Assembly: GCA_029817715.1 (NCBI GenBank)
Contig: JARUPY010000387.1
Span: 2,418,001-2,482,000 of the forward strand
Length of the DNA: 64,000 nucleotides
Direction: 5' to 3'
DNA from: Melastoma dodecandrum
Lineage: Eukaryota; Streptophyta; Magnoliopsida; Myrtales; Melastomataceae
In this document: piece by piece, positions 8,281 to 21,303 of the stretch
Position numbering within the stretch: the stretch's first letter is position 1
Layout: each line of letters starts with the position of its first letter
The notes under the pieces: generated by a model
Database searches by the model: none
What the model was told of the DNA's origin: nothing
What the model saw: the letters and a program-made list of their open reading frames with translations, nothing else
Translations under genes and position numbers: made by a program

Positions 8281-9988
8281 ATGTACCCCTCCTCCTCCTC
8301 CTCCTCCTCCTCCCATAAATCCATCCAGACCACCACCGGCGGAGCCGCTGCCGGAGCTGGGCTGGTGAGGTATGGCTCCGCTCCCTCTTCCTTCCTTTCT
8401 ACTGCCGCGGATTCCGTTATTGGGGCCGCGGGTAACACGTCTTCGTCCCCCTCCACACGGGACTTCGTGGCCGCCGGATCTCCCATGTTCCCCACTCCTC
8501 CCCGGCCCCTCCACCACAGCCGCCTCCACCCTCACCCCCACCACCACCACCACCCCCTCCAACCTGCTCCCTTGTTCGGGAACTACTTCTCGGGGGACTC
8601 CCAGCCTACGTCTAAGGTCAACGCTCCTGCACCAGCGAAGGAGGGTCCCACCTCTGGTGGCGGCGGAGGTCTGCACAGAGCCTTCGGGTTGACCGAGACG
8701 GGACTCGGAGCTTCTGCTTCTTCCTCTGCTGCATCTGCTTCGGCCTCGGCTTCTTTGCCAAGGCAGAGCAGCTCCCCCGCTGGATTCCTCTATCATCTGG
8801 CCTCCGATAACGGTACGATCTTTCTTGGGGATTCGCTGTCCCGAGTGGCTTTCTCATCTATGTTTCTGGCATACCGAGAGGCAGCCGTGAATGGTTCCCG
8901 CTTCCTGTTTGTCGCAGGAGATTTCTCGTTGACCTGCGGGGCTGGAACATCGAAAGGTGGTGCCCAGGGTTCGAGGCTTAAGGCGCAGCTGAGCTTCACC
9001 AGACAAGATTCCCTCTCTCAGGTGAGCGAGAATGCCGTAAAAGGCGGCTCCAGCTCGGATAACGGCCATCACCATGCCAACCAGTCTTCATACACGAACT
9101 TCGGGCTGGACTCCTGGGAGAGCAGCAGCAACATAGTGTTTTCGCCCCCTGGGAAATGCGCCAAGACTATTGACGGAGATATTTATAGCTTCGATACGCT
9201 GGAGTCTCAGGTATCGAACAATTTATTTTCTTAGTTGCCAAAGAATGATTGTTGCTAACGAGTGGTAGAAGTAAAATCCCATGCATCATTGGCACATTGG
9301 CATTGGTTTCTGTTTCGATGCGGCATTGTTAAGGGCCGGGAATCACTTGGTTTAGAATTGCTCAACGAGCACTCAGGCCTAATTTGTGCCCTTTCTCATC
9401 TGATTCACAGTTTAGCTTGCCCCAGACAACTCTAGAGATGGCGACCGTGGAGAGGATGCTTCACATCCCGGACGACTCCGTCCCCTGCAAAATACGTGCC
9501 AAGCGTGGATGTGCTACCCATCCCCGAAGTATCGCCGAGAGGGTAGGGTCAGCAGCAGTACATTCTTCAAAGTTGGGGGGGGGGGGGGGTTTCGCCTGAC
9601 CTGATTAAATGCCACATTTATTCGTAAAAATCTCAGGAAAGGAGGACTAGGATTAGCGGAAGACTGAAGAAACTGCAGGAGCTCGTCCCTAACATGGACA
9701 AGGTACGTACCATTCGATGATTTTACGCCGTTGCTGCTGCTTGCTGGGAAGGGACAGTATTGATTTTGGCAAACTCCTCTGCAGCAAACAAGCTACGCCG
9801 ACATGCTTGATCTGGCCGTCGAGCACATAAAGACGCTTCAAAACCACGTGCAGGTAAGCTCCCAAGGCATTTCGCGCGATATACTTTGGCGCTATTTCCA
9901 CGACTTACCTAGACACCGTCGAACATTGTCCTGACAGAGGCTTCGCCGAGATCTCAACAACTGTACATGCGGGTGCAAGCTGAGCTAG
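8281..9988 (+). CDS. bHLH transcription factor, FBH/AKS (bHLH122-like) type
   Basis: Exons 8281-9210, 9411-9542, 9637-9702, 9785-9853 and 9938-9988 join in frame to 415 residues. It binds E-box DNA as a dimer in the nucleus; Arabidopsis relatives (FBH1-4, AKS1, bHLH122) act in flowering time, stomatal opening and drought response. The bHLH domain (about 340-395) contains RGCATHPRSIAER, ERRTRISGRLKKLQELVPNM and QTSYADMLDLAVEHIKTLQ; the segment SLPQTTLEMATVERMLHIPD before it and the NCTCGCK-type tail are typical of this subgroup. The N-terminal 200 residues are low-complexity (Ser, His, Pro, Ala, Gly). The start ATG at 8281 begins MYPSSSS, as in the family. The MULE ends 120 bp upstream, so it now forms the proximal promoter or leader. 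Gene order is tail-to-tail with RH28. Confidence 0.93.
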
Positions 9989-10659
9989 CATAGGGTCGGG
10001 CCTCACCAGTCGGAGGCCGATTTCGGAGGGAGTTTAGTAGGTGTAGAGATTATGCCGTCACCGGAAGTGATTTTAGTTGGGAGTTCTGGGGAAGCTGACC
10101 AGTGCGTGCGCGCGTACATGTAAATAAAAATTGTTACTTGTTTACCAGAGTCGGATGGGTAGTTAGTAGAAGCAGTCTGTCTTTTTGTCGGAGAATCAGT
10201 AACCGTCTTTCTTTTGTTTTTCGTATGGAAGCTTTCCTACTTGCCTTTGTATCGTAGTCAGTCATTCGGCTTTTTCATTTTGCAGGGTCAATCAATGCAG
10301 TTTGAAATTTCCTTTTAGTTCCCCGGGCTGAAAGGTCATTCTACGACTTTGTATTATACGAGGAGGTCAAGAGGGATATTAAATCAGGGATGCCCACAAA
10401 TACATTTCTAAAGACTTCCCTATCATTACAAAATTCATCAACTGCAAGAACCCTAATAAAAAAGGCTCCAGCCCCAATCAGGACCCAGCCTTCTTTCATT
10501 GCGGATCCCCCGTGTGTGAGATATTGGGACACCATCCTCACTCTTACCTTCTCTTGTACCTGGAAAGAAATAGCAACATCAGGCTTTTGTCCTAAAGAGT
10601 ATGGAGGCATCGCAGAAGCTAGAGCAACCTTTTTTGACATTAAGGTTGCCTTAGATTCT
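9989..10659. other. Shared 3' region of bHLH and RH28 genes
   Basis: Space between two converging genes; 3' UTRs of both are expected here. No other gene is seen. Confidence 0.6.
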
Positions 10660-13600
10660 TTACCTGGATTTGCTCTTGAAATTGGAACTCTTCTTGGCGG
10701 GTCCAGCGCTTCGCTTTCTGCCCTTCCTCTCGCTCATGTCATTCTGAAACAGGTCACGCATCTCGTCCGATCTCGAAGAGCTCCTTTCGGAACTTTTCTT
10801 TGCTTTCTTAACGGGTTTCCTCACTGCCTTGCCTGCATCCACGGCTTTCTTCTTAGCTTTAACAGCTTTCGCCCTTCGGTAAGCCAGGTCGACAAGAGAA
10901 ACTCCGGCTTTGTCCTTCTTCCCACTTGCGCGGCCCTACCAATCATTAAAGGATGATCGGTCTTTCATACATGATATAAAATGCATTGGACGGACTCAGC
11001 TAAAGGATCACAAATTCTGCAAATTACCTCTGACTCATCAAACTCATCTTGCTCCAACATCTCTCTAGCAGCTTCCAACTTTCGACGCTTTTTACGGGGT
11101 AGGTTTTTCTGTTAAGAAACAGAAATACCATGTTCAGGATGGCATCTATATAATAGCAGTTAATAAAGAAAATATTAGGAATTCCATGCCTCTCTTTCTC
11201 GTCTTCTTTTCTCCTTCATCCTTAGATCTTCTGCTTGTTCCGCACTTATTACCTCCTTAGAATCATTTCCATTCTCCGAAGAAGCCTACAGATTGACAAA
11301 TCTCAAAAGATCATTTGCAGCTAATGTGAACTAATTAAATCTATTGAGCAGCAATCTACTTCTAAGTTCATCAGGTGGAACGACAGCCTGATTCCTGTTC
11401 ACCAATGAGGACATCATTCTGTCGCCCCAGGAACTGATGACAAGGTCAGTGCAACAGTTTGCGGCCTCCTATTTATATTGCTAAAAGCCCCAAACAAACA
11501 CCCTGCTTGTCTAACAGGAACCATCTAAGATCAAGTCTATATTCCCTAATCTTCTGGATCTTCCATTAGAACTCATTTCCTATTTAATTAAAGAAAAGCA
11601 TACAGGAATATTTCCCGATACTAGCGATTCCCACCTTTGTTGCCTTAGCTGCAAGCTTTTTCTCCTTTGTAGTCATGAACCAGGTTTTTTTAGGACGTGA
11701 GAATACGTCCTCTTGATGTGTGATCATATTTTCAGCCTGCACGCAACAGGAAATGACGAAATTTATCATCACCCAGAAGTACATAGGAAGAATGTCCGAC
11801 CGATTGGCAATCAATGAAAAAATAACCTTGCAACGAATTTAATATGGCAATTTCAACATCCACCAGTTCTCTGTATTAGTCATTAATTTCCGTAACCAAA
11901 TTTATGATTACTAAAGTTTACTCAATCTCCTGGCCCCAATTCACACTACCGAGGGACACAACCAGGAAGCCCTACATTATTGATAAACTCCACAGGAAGT
12001 AATCCAACAGAACATAAATTAGATAAATATTATCAAACCATGGAACGAAAACTTCATTGTCGCCATCTTAACTCCACTTACAAGTACAGGGACAAATGAT
12101 ATCACTGTAGTGCAGTGGATAACCACCCATGTACTACTGGATCCCTAAGAAAGAAAAGTCACAGGAACAACAAGTAGTGGAAGCAATAAATTTACCTTAT
12201 TAGCTTCCATCTCAGCTTTCCTCAATGTCATCTCTTCCCTGCAAAATAACTAGGTAAGCATTCCAATCTAAACAATAATAATCTGAACTTGATGTCAAAC
12301 CTTTCCTCTCGAAGAATGGCAGCCACTTGCTCTTCCATTCCTTCAATGATTCGAGACCATTTTGCAACAGATTGTTCTGCGACTATTCTACTCTTCAGCT
12401 TTGAACCTGCCCTTTTTGCCTGTTCAATCAGATAACGAATGGATCAGGAACATTCATATCTTGGATTCAGTTTACGCTCACCATTCTCTGGAAGTACTTC
12501 CAAATGAATGAAAATTTTGTCTATTATATTACTTATACTGGAAGTAACCTTCCAACCACATGTGAAGACAGAGAGGTTAAGGCTATATCTACAGTATTTG
12601 ACTTATAATTATCATGAAGAATTGTTTTCACACCATAATTATCATAAGCATTGTTTTCACGCCTCAAACCATCGATCAAGAAAGTACAGTTTACCATTGC
12701 ACTAAACCTCACATTCTAATAGCATCGAGGCACAAAAATAGAAGTAAATTATGTTACATGAAAACCTGGTCGGATTATAAGGATTACAGGTCATGGAAAA
12801 AAAAATTGATAGTTTCTTGTTATAATCTTATTCTCCAGGTCAAAGATACCTATTGTTAATGTATGATTGATCCAAGACCAAACTGTTCCGATGTCCATAA
12901 TTCCACATCAAAACACAATCTAGAAACAATTAAGAATAATGCTTACAATTGCTTTTAGAAGAGACCGATCATTATCAGTGACAAATGTGACCGCGTAGCC
13001 TTCTCTCCCAGCTCTAGCAGTTCGACCGACTCTATGAACATAGCTGATACCAGAAAGGCTTGTGATTCAGATTCAGTCTCAGATGAGGGAAACGATGCAA
13101 ACAAATAAAGATGGGTAGAAAGGAATAAATAGAAGCTGAAAAACATATATGGAGATAGAAACAAAAAATAGAAGACATCGCATAGAATAATGTACACATA
13201 CATGGCAGATAGAATGGGAAAAATTCAAAAAATAGAAGAAATGCCACAGAAAATCAGCAGTAGCTATGAGAGAAAGACTATCATCTTAACCTGGTAAGAT
13301 CACGAGGACAAGCATAATTTATGACAGTTTGAACTCCAATTATGTCAAGACCCTGCCAAACAATCCAGAGTGTTAGAATGCCGACTAGTTAATAGAATAC
13401 ACAATATATCAGAAAACCAGCATTATCAACAAGGTACTCATATAATTGTGGGCAAATGGCAACCACAAAAAGTACTCACGCGAGCTGCAACATCAGTTGC
13501 AATCAAGAAGTCAACTTCAGCTTTTCTGAATAGTTCCAATGCCTGAACGAAGACAGAAGAAAATGAATATTCTAACTTTTAAGCACAAGATAACCACGAT

Positions 13601-16600
13601 ATATAACTGGCGAACCGCTAACTATAGAAAATTTATTTTACTATTATGTACTAGTACAGAATTCTTCCACAAATAAGAGAAAGTATGAGCCAAAGATGCT
13701 TACATCAAGACGCTGTACTTGTGTGAGATTGCCATGAAGTTCCGCAGCTTTGAAACCAGCTAGTCCGAATAAAATCTTTAACCTATGGGCTGCCTGCTTT
13801 GTTCCGCTGAAAAAAAGAGAGTTTTAACATCTGTCAATGAGAAAAAGCACTTAAAGTTTTTGCCAAGAAAACAGGGTGCACATCAGCAAAAACTTTCTAA
13901 AGTAAGAAGAGTGCATAAACATAGATTATCTTTGGTTACCCCCTCACACGTTATGCTTAATAAGCACTTTATTCATCCAAACATGAAAACCATGAATTGC
14001 ACCTGAAGATAATGGCTTTGGACGTAAATGTTTTCGAGCACAATGCAAGGAGAACAGCTTCCTGATTGAGCTCCCGTATTCGACGTATCCTGACAACCCT
14101 GCACATGCCACATTACTTAAGTCATTTAAATAAACAAAATATTGCCTCAAACTAGGATCAGTTGAATAGAGACAAAATAATGCAACTCTGCTTAAGAATT
14201 GCTCTGGGTGAATCTTCAAGAAAATGAACTATTAAGTGAAAAAAAGGCAATAGGTCAATCTGATAATTGTTGCACTCAATCCACACAATCACTTAAAGCA
14301 AAAGAATGGTAATAAGATTATTACTCCTCTGTCAATGTAGCCGGACGTTTTGCTGAAGGGTCGGCTGAAAGACGCAAGGGTTTGGTCAATGAAAGTTTAA
14401 TGAGCTCATCAACCTCTTCAGTCATTGTGGCCGAAAAAAGCATAGTCTGCCTCCTTTTAGGACACAGGCGTATCTAATATGAAGCATAAATAAGTCAGTC
14501 CTTGGGAGAATTTCATGCCTACGCAGTTTTCCATATTAAATAATATTAGATGAAAAGGAAAAAAGAAGCAACTATTTCACAAATTGACATCTTCAGGAGA
14601 GAATCTTGATTAAATGATCTTCGCCTATGTACCAGTTCACGGATTTCAGCACTGAATCCAAGTTCCAATAGTCGATCTGCTTCATCTAGAATCAATACAG
14701 CAAGGTCGTCCAAGTCCACAGAAATTGAGTTCCGTAAATGATCAATCATTCGCCCTGGAGTTGCTACAACAATATCCGGCATTGATCTGAGTGCAGCCTC
14801 TTGCACCTATTTGACAAAAAAGCAAAAACGCGAAATATATTAATTGTCAGATAGGATAAGGGATGATAAAAGCAATCACATAATCCAAAAATTCAGTCAG
14901 GCATCTATCATTAAAAGAAACTCCCAGAAAATACTTCACAGCAGCAAAGATCATTAATACAGATTAGCAGACTACCTTAGTTGAAAGCCCGCCAACAATG
15001 AGGCAACATCTGATATCTGTAAACTGGGAAAGTTTCTCTACCATGCTATGAACCCTGCAACAGAGTGAGACAAAAGATGACACAAATCAAATAACAGCAC
15101 GGCAGAAAAGTTATTAGGGAGATGATTTACAATGCAGCTGCCTGGATTGTGACGGGTAACAAGGCTTCAAGCTAAACGTTACCGCACACTCTTATTTAAG
15201 GGTCAAAATAGCCACTGTCCAGTGCAAATAAGATGGAATAATATCTAACACATTTAACATGGATCAAAAGAACCACTTTGAGAGAAAGTATTAGTGCTGC
15301 TAGCATCACAACTACATGGATTGCTTGATTCAGACAGAAATAAAAAAGCCCGCCAAACAACATAACCAATACCAAGGTAATCACCCAATATAACAGATAC
15401 TGAGCAACATTCTCTGCCTTTAAAAAGTTATAAAAGGTACCCTTTTCCGTGAGATCAATGTCCGACTAAAACATTGTAGAGGTAACCATCAAGAGCTGAG
15501 GGTAAAAAGAAACAGAAAAGACACCATCAAGTAACAACATCTTAACTTCAACCACGAAACAATACCATAAAGCGGGCAAAACCGCTCATAATCCTGTCCT
15601 TGGAGAACATTTGAAGTTATGACAACTGAAATGGAATTTCCATTGCAACATCTGATCTAAGCTCTTTCAAAGACTCACTGAAGGTGAGTGATACCAACAG
15701 AATCTCATTGCAACATCTGATCATATCTCTTCGCATTTTATCAAAGTGATCTCCTTTTCTTTCATCCAAAGTCGAAAGCTCCTAAATATTTTCTACTACT
15801 GGAAAAGTCCAGACATACTGATCCTAGGAGCCAACAATAGGTTATTTTTAGGTGATTTAGGAATGAAATCTGATTGCTGTTAAATTTCCATAAATTATAG
15901 GAAATAATAATATCTGTCAACCCCATGAGCAGCAGTTGCAGTCAAGCCAGTGTTCATTGGCGTCCATGACATCTAAAATCCTTTTAAGAAAGGTTCAGCA
16001 AAGTGATGTATAAAGAGATAGACAATAACCATCTATAAACATTGCACGGAAGAGGTAAAAATGCTCAATGAATTCACGCATTGCAAGGCTACTGACTGAC
16101 GAAATTGAAAAGGGGGAACGTTTTCAGTAGCCCTCTGTAAACTAAAGTCCGAAATAGAGATTGCTCTCAGATTGTTGACCCATTTTCAAGTCAATAAAAA
16201 TCCTAGCAAACTACAGCAAGGTTACAGGAGCGACTAACCAGAGAAGAGACTTACTGAATTGCCAGTTCTCTGGTAGGAGTGAGGATAAGAACCCGAATAG
16301 CTTTCACCTTTTTGGGTCTGAAAAGCAACCTCTCCAGCGTGGGCAAGGAAAATGCAGCTGTCTGGAGAACCCAGCAAACAAGCGATTACAAATAGAAGAT
16401 TCCTTGACAATGTACCAAAAACAGTGAATGAGATAAAAAATTGTGGAGAAAATATATAGGAAAGCGCACCTTCCCGGAACCAGTTATGGCACTTCCGCAT
16501 ATATCACGGCCTGTCAGAGCTAGAGGGATGCAGGCAGCCTGTATATTAATCAAAGATCGAAGATATCAAATTCCCCATCATTTTCAGTGGAACATTACCT

Positions 16601-17333
16601 ACAACAGCAATAAGTTGCTAATGACAACATCCCAGACCAAGAATCTCTAACAACCTGAATTGGAGTAGGTTTTGTGTACCCCAGAGCCTCGCAAGCCCTA
16701 AGCAACGGCCGAGAGAGGTTGAGATCCATGAAAGAATTGGCATGGAAAGCAGCTCTCTCGGCTTTCTCATAAAAGGGCTTGCTCTCCCCCCCAGCTGCTT
16801 GACCCCCATCATCCTCATCCTCATCCTCCTCCCTATAATCCTCCTACAAAACAACAACGATGACAACGAACGTCCATCAACCGTTAGCTTCACGATCAAA
16901 CAGATAGATAAACCCTGTCAGGGAGAATCTCCAACACCTGAACATTGGGATCGGAATCGGAAGAGGTGTCGTCCTCCGCAGGGGCTTCAATAGGACGACT
17001 GAGGCGAGCCTGAGAGATCTTGTAGTCGATGGAGGTGGTGCTGCGGCGGGCGTGCTCCTCGGCAACGGACTCGGAGTAAGCTCCGAAGTCCCAGGGAGAC
17101 TGCCTCTCCTTCCCCTCCCCCTTCCTCTTCTTCTTCTCCCTCTTCTTCTCACCAATATCATCCCTCCTTCCTTCCTTATCATGTTCTTCTTCTTCTTCGT
17201 CGTCGTCGTCGTCGATCGCCTCTCCCTCGTCCCCCGACTGTAGGAACTCCTCATCGTCATCGTCGACATCGAAGTGTTCGTGGTCGGGAAGATCCTCGTC
17301 GCTCGGGGCCTCGAAGATGAAGCCCTCGGCCAT
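10660..17333 (-). CDS. RH28: DEAD-box ATP-dependent RNA helicase, RH28-like
   Basis: Eighteen exons (17333-16938, 16843-16655, 16538-16470, 16361-16255, 15054-14976, 14806-14633, 14473-14325, 14098-14003, 13806-13704, 13542-13480, 13352-13291, 13043-12947, 12419-12301, 12238-12196, 11736-11635, 11285-11190, 11108-11028, 10935-10660) give 766 residues, close to the 789 of Arabidopsis RH28. Motifs: Q motif GYTKPTPIQ (187-195), AITGSGKT (212-219), PTREL (247-251), DEAD (321-324), SAT (352-354), HRVGRTAR (499-506). The N-terminus is acidic; the C-terminus is lysine-rich, as in the yeast Drs1/DDX27 group of nucleolar helicases for large-subunit rRNA maturation. Intron 16 starts with GC instead of GT. 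Intron 4 is about 1.2 kb. Head-to-head with RABA5. Confidence 0.95.
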
Positions 17334-17550
17334 GGCGGTCGAGAAATAGGATTGACGACGACGACTGCTATTTCAGTTAGAAGGAGGAGGGTTTTAGGGT
17401 TTATGACGGCGTGGCATCCGAGGGTAAGAAGGAGGGAAGGTGAGCTGTAGTTTGGGTAATACGACTTTCCTTGAATATTTGATTAAACCCTAAAAAATCT
17501 CCTCACACCGACTCGGCTTTGTCCAGTTTCATTTAAAGTACGGTTAGGAT

Positions 17551-17944
17551 GAGGTTTTTATCTAATTATTGTTGGTTCGAAAAAAAAATTGTGAATTATA
17601 ACCTAAAAATTGTTCTTAAGTCACTTAAAAAAATTAGAATTTGAAACCGCGGCTTAAAAAGACTTCGTAAAAATTAGAGCAAATTGGGTTCGTCTTGACC
17701 AGGTTTGAAACCCGACTTTCGTTCAAAAGTCGCTGTTTTAAATCCCAAATTTCAATACAAGTCGTCGTTTTGAAATCGCAATTTTGATAAAACACCGAGC
17801 TTTAACTTTTTCATTAAATCTTTTAAGTCACGGTTTAAAATCGTGATTTTAACAAATTCTCCAAATCATGATTCCAAACGGCTTACTTACGACAATATTT
17901 AGGGTATTTTACTATATTTAGCAATTTTGTTTTTTACAATCCTC
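17551..17944. mobile_element. Short MULE-like element of the hairpin family
   Basis: Starts GAGGTTTTTATCTAATTATT and ends in ACAATCCTC, the inverted form of the end sequence of the 6222-8160 element. Flanks CGGTTAGGAT (left) and GTATTAGGAT (right) match at 7 of 10 bases, a decayed 10-bp duplication. The interior holds palindromes such as TCACGGTTTAAAATCGTGA. It lies about 220 bp upstream of the RH28 start codon, within the promoter interval shared with RABA5. Confidence 0.6.
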
Positions 17945-18279
17945 GTATTAGGATAGGATCTTTTTTGTAAATTAAATTGCGTGATTACCGACCAAGTCGG
18001 ACGAAATTAAACTATTTTTCAAATTTAATCGTATTTTGATATAATGTTATGTATTCATCCTCGTCTTCGGCTCGAACCGTATCAAACATGTTGTCTTGTG
18101 AAATAAATGCAAAGCCCAAAACATGAGAACATGGGCGCGCCCCCTCATTACGGGCGGGCGGACAGCTGTTTGCTAGGACAGCAAGGGGCACCCCAAATCA
18201 TTTAATAATTTTAATTACTCCGTCTATTAATCAAAGGAAAGACACTCCCCAAATCACCCCCTCCCGCCCACCCCCAGCC
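17945..18279. promoter_or_regulatory. RABA5 upstream region
   Basis: AT-rich DNA, then a GC-rich patch (GGGCGCGCCCCC at 18132-18143, GGGCGGGCGG near 18150) shortly before the RABA5 ATG. It is probably the core promoter and leader; no clear TATA box was assigned. Confidence 0.4.
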
Positions 18280-20339
18280 ATGTCCTCTTCCGACGACGAC
18301 GACAATAACCATTCCGGCGAGGAGTACCTTTTCAAGATCGTCATCATCGGCGACTCCGCCGTCGGCAAGTCCAACCTCCTCTCCCGCTACGCCCGCAACG
18401 AGTTCAACCCCCACTCCAAGGCCACCATCGGCGTCGAGTTCCAGACTCAGTCCATGGACATCCACGGCAAGGAGGTTAAGGCTCAGATTTGGGACACCGC
18501 CGGCCAGGAACGCTTCCGCGCCGTCACTTCTGCTTACTACCGCGGGGCCGTTGGCGCTCTCGTCGTCTATGATATCAGTCGCCGTACCACCTTTGACAAC
18601 GTCGGCCGCTGGCTCGACGAGCTCAAGAGTTAGCCCCACACTCCTCTTTTTGTTCTACTCGTCTTTTTCCTTTCTCTGGTTTGCTTGATTGCTCGTGAGT
18701 TTTCTCGCGGAGTCTTGGTCGGTCAATGGAGTGTATGGAGAGATCCCCTGTTTCGTTAATATTTCGGGCGCTCCATTTGGTGTCGGATCGGATACTTTTG
18801 GCATGCTGAGATGTGGATCCGGCCATGGAGCGGCTGTTTCCGTGATTGTGGCTTTCCGAGACATGGATTTATGGCTGTTGTTCCTAAATCGGGGAAAGTT
18901 TTGGATCGATTCCTAAGGAAATCATCTGTTCGAGAGAGAGTATTGTCTTAGCTTATTGAAGTTTGGGAAGTGTGTAAGTGTCCGTAAGCTTTCTTTTGCA
19001 TTCAGCTTTTGTCGTTGATTGATATTGCCCTTGTGTCTGCTCGTTCCTATCTCCATGGTGAATAACAAAGTCCTTGTTGTGCGTTTGAAAACCTTGGTTT
19101 TCCCTCTCTATTGTAATGCATCGGTGCTTGATCTGTCTGGAGAAGTTAGTCGCCTTGTCTTCCACAGTTAAATGCATGTATGTGAAGATTCAATTAGATG
19201 GCTTGACTACTTTTTTTTTGGTAGTATTATTTCTTATGACCTTCTCGAGACAAGCAATGTCCTCTTTAATTTTTTTTTTTGTTTCCTAATTTCCTCAATA
19301 AGAGCATTTGGGGTTTTGACCCTTTTCGTTCGTAAATCACTTTTCAAGGGCAACCTTGTATGATAAAAATCTGTTGACGAAATATGTGATTCTCCAAGCT
19401 GTTGTCTCAAGCATTTTATGGCTCTTATGTGTGTGAAGTTGATATTCTCGAAGATATTTAGGGTGACCATGGGTAGAGTGAAATGAGGAATGGGATGCTG
19501 TTTATAGCATAGTTGGAGAGGAGGGAATGGAAAAAATCAAAGTTTTTTTTTCGGTTAATTTGATTTTTGACCAAAATGCTGGCTGAAATAAAATCCCTTC
19601 CTCTCTGGTGGTGATTTCGAAAACCACACACGCCATAGTTTGAGGCCCCTTTTCATTATAGAGAGCTGAAAAGGATCTACCCCCTTCACGTTAGTGGGAT
19701 TTGTTTTTAGTCGACCAATTATCTGAAAATAGTGTAGATGCTTGCTTTGTATAAACTATTTAGCGAGTCTTTGGTCTCTACCTCTCTAATCTCTTCCTTG
19801 CCCCTATCTTTTCGCTCTTTGTACATAGTTAACCAAGCACTTACTTGATTCTTAGGTGTTATCTTTCTTTTCCCACTGACCTCTTAAGGCCTGCCATTTT
19901 TCAAGTCTTTAGGTTTTAATGTTCTGATAGCAGGAACCCTGTCCCGATTCTTTTGAATCCACAGCCTTAATCTGCATGATTTATATCTGACAGTTACGAA
20001 CTAATACTGAAGTTATTCGCAGCTCATTCCGACACGACGGTGGTCAAGATGCTTGTCGGGAACAAATGTGACTTGGAGAATATTAGAGATGTAAGCGTCG
20101 AGGAAGGCAAAAGTTTAGCGGAATCAGAGGGACTGTTTTTCATGGAGACATCAGCTTTGGATTCCACAAATGTGAAGAAAGCCTTTGAGATAGTCATCAA
20201 GGAGATCTATGATAACGTGAGCCGGAAGGTCTTGAACTCGGATTCTTATAAAGCCGAACTATCCGTCAACAGGGTAACCCTGGCTAGCAATGGGGACGGA
20301 TCAAAACAAGGCGGGACCTTTTCTTGCTGTTCCAGGTGA
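18280..20339 (+). CDS. RABA5: Rab GTPase of the RABA5 (Rab11-like) group
   Basis: Two exons (18280-18628, 20023-20339) split by a 1.4-kb intron give 221 residues. Small GTPase of the Rab11/RABA group that directs vesicle traffic between the trans-Golgi/recycling endosome and plasma membrane or cell plate. Nucleotide-binding motifs are intact: GDSAVGKS (24-31), effector loop with [18 protein letters not shown] (71-77), NKCD (130-133) and ETSAL. The C-terminus FSCCSR carries the double cysteine for geranylgeranylation. The effector region and C-terminus closely match what is known of Arabidopsis RABA5c (ARA4). One intron splitting the switch/NKCD halves is normal for RABA genes. Start ATG is followed by an acidic serine-rich stretch. 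Confidence 0.95.
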
Positions 20340-21303
20340 TGTGAAGCTGTTATAAGGATTCACGTTGACTGGGGGAAAGGTGATCTACAGACTGGCTCTT
20401 TCACATATTTGTAATCAATTGTGCCTGGCTTGTTTTCGTGTTAGATGCATTTTGAGTATGCTGCTGTCATTCTTTCTATAGTCAAGGAATCGACCTCTAT
20501 CTTCTGTGAAGAACCTCTTTCGAAAGAAAAAGATCTGTTTATAGGAAGGGTTTCACATTTCAAGAGGTGAACTTTAAGTTTTAAAAGATCCGAGCATAAG
20601 GGCTGGAGAAGCTTGAGCAGAGACGGCCTCTGCCTAAGCCAAGCTAGAGCATTGGGATGGCGGCCTCTTGTTCTGTGAACCATAAACTCTTGGAAGCGGG
20701 ATGAGCCCCATTACTTTGCTGTGTTGGCACTCGGAGAGTTGACCACACCGGTGCAACAAAGCTCCAATCATTTGTGCCCCTAATCATCTGAAGCCAGCCA
20801 TTAGGAAAAGTCAACTCACCTACAGACAAGGGTTCACTTCTTTTTCATCTCCTTTCTTTGTGATGTGTGGTTCTTTGCTTGGGGTCCTTTTATAACAGGA
20901 GATGGATCCCTCATGGTGGGTGATCAATGTGCATTTCATTGATCGATCCCACTTAACATCAACCACTATTTCATATCCCTCCTCCTCAAACGCAGAAAAC
21001 CCATTTCAGAGAAAAGGGGGATGCAACAAACAATGATCGCTGACATTGACAATATGCTTAATAGGGCAAGAAGAACATCAACTGGCCAGAAAAGGAACCA
21101 TCACATCTCAAGCGGCTGTGGCCACCAACACATGCAATTGGATGTATGACTTTTGGTGACAATTTTGGATTGGCTCATACCCCACCCCAACTGCAAATGA
21201 AAGATAAATCTTCTAGAAGCTTTTCTTTTATGGGTGCTGCTCTTAGATCTTCCTCATTATTGCACTACTTGCACTTTTTTCATGTGGTCAACTCCATCCA
21301 CTC
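20340..21303. other. Intergenic between RABA5 and pirin 3' ends
   Basis: 3' UTRs of the two converging genes; no ORF or repeat that I can support. Confidence 0.5.

Noticed and set aside
8259..9075. Long minus-strand ORFs opposite the bHLH first exon
   Set aside because: They are shadows of a low-complexity GC-rich coding exon; no family resemblance.
10390..10956. 188-codon plus-strand ORF opposite RH28 last exon
   Set aside because: It is the antisense of the lysine-rich RH28 C-terminus and its 3' UTR; no domain seen.
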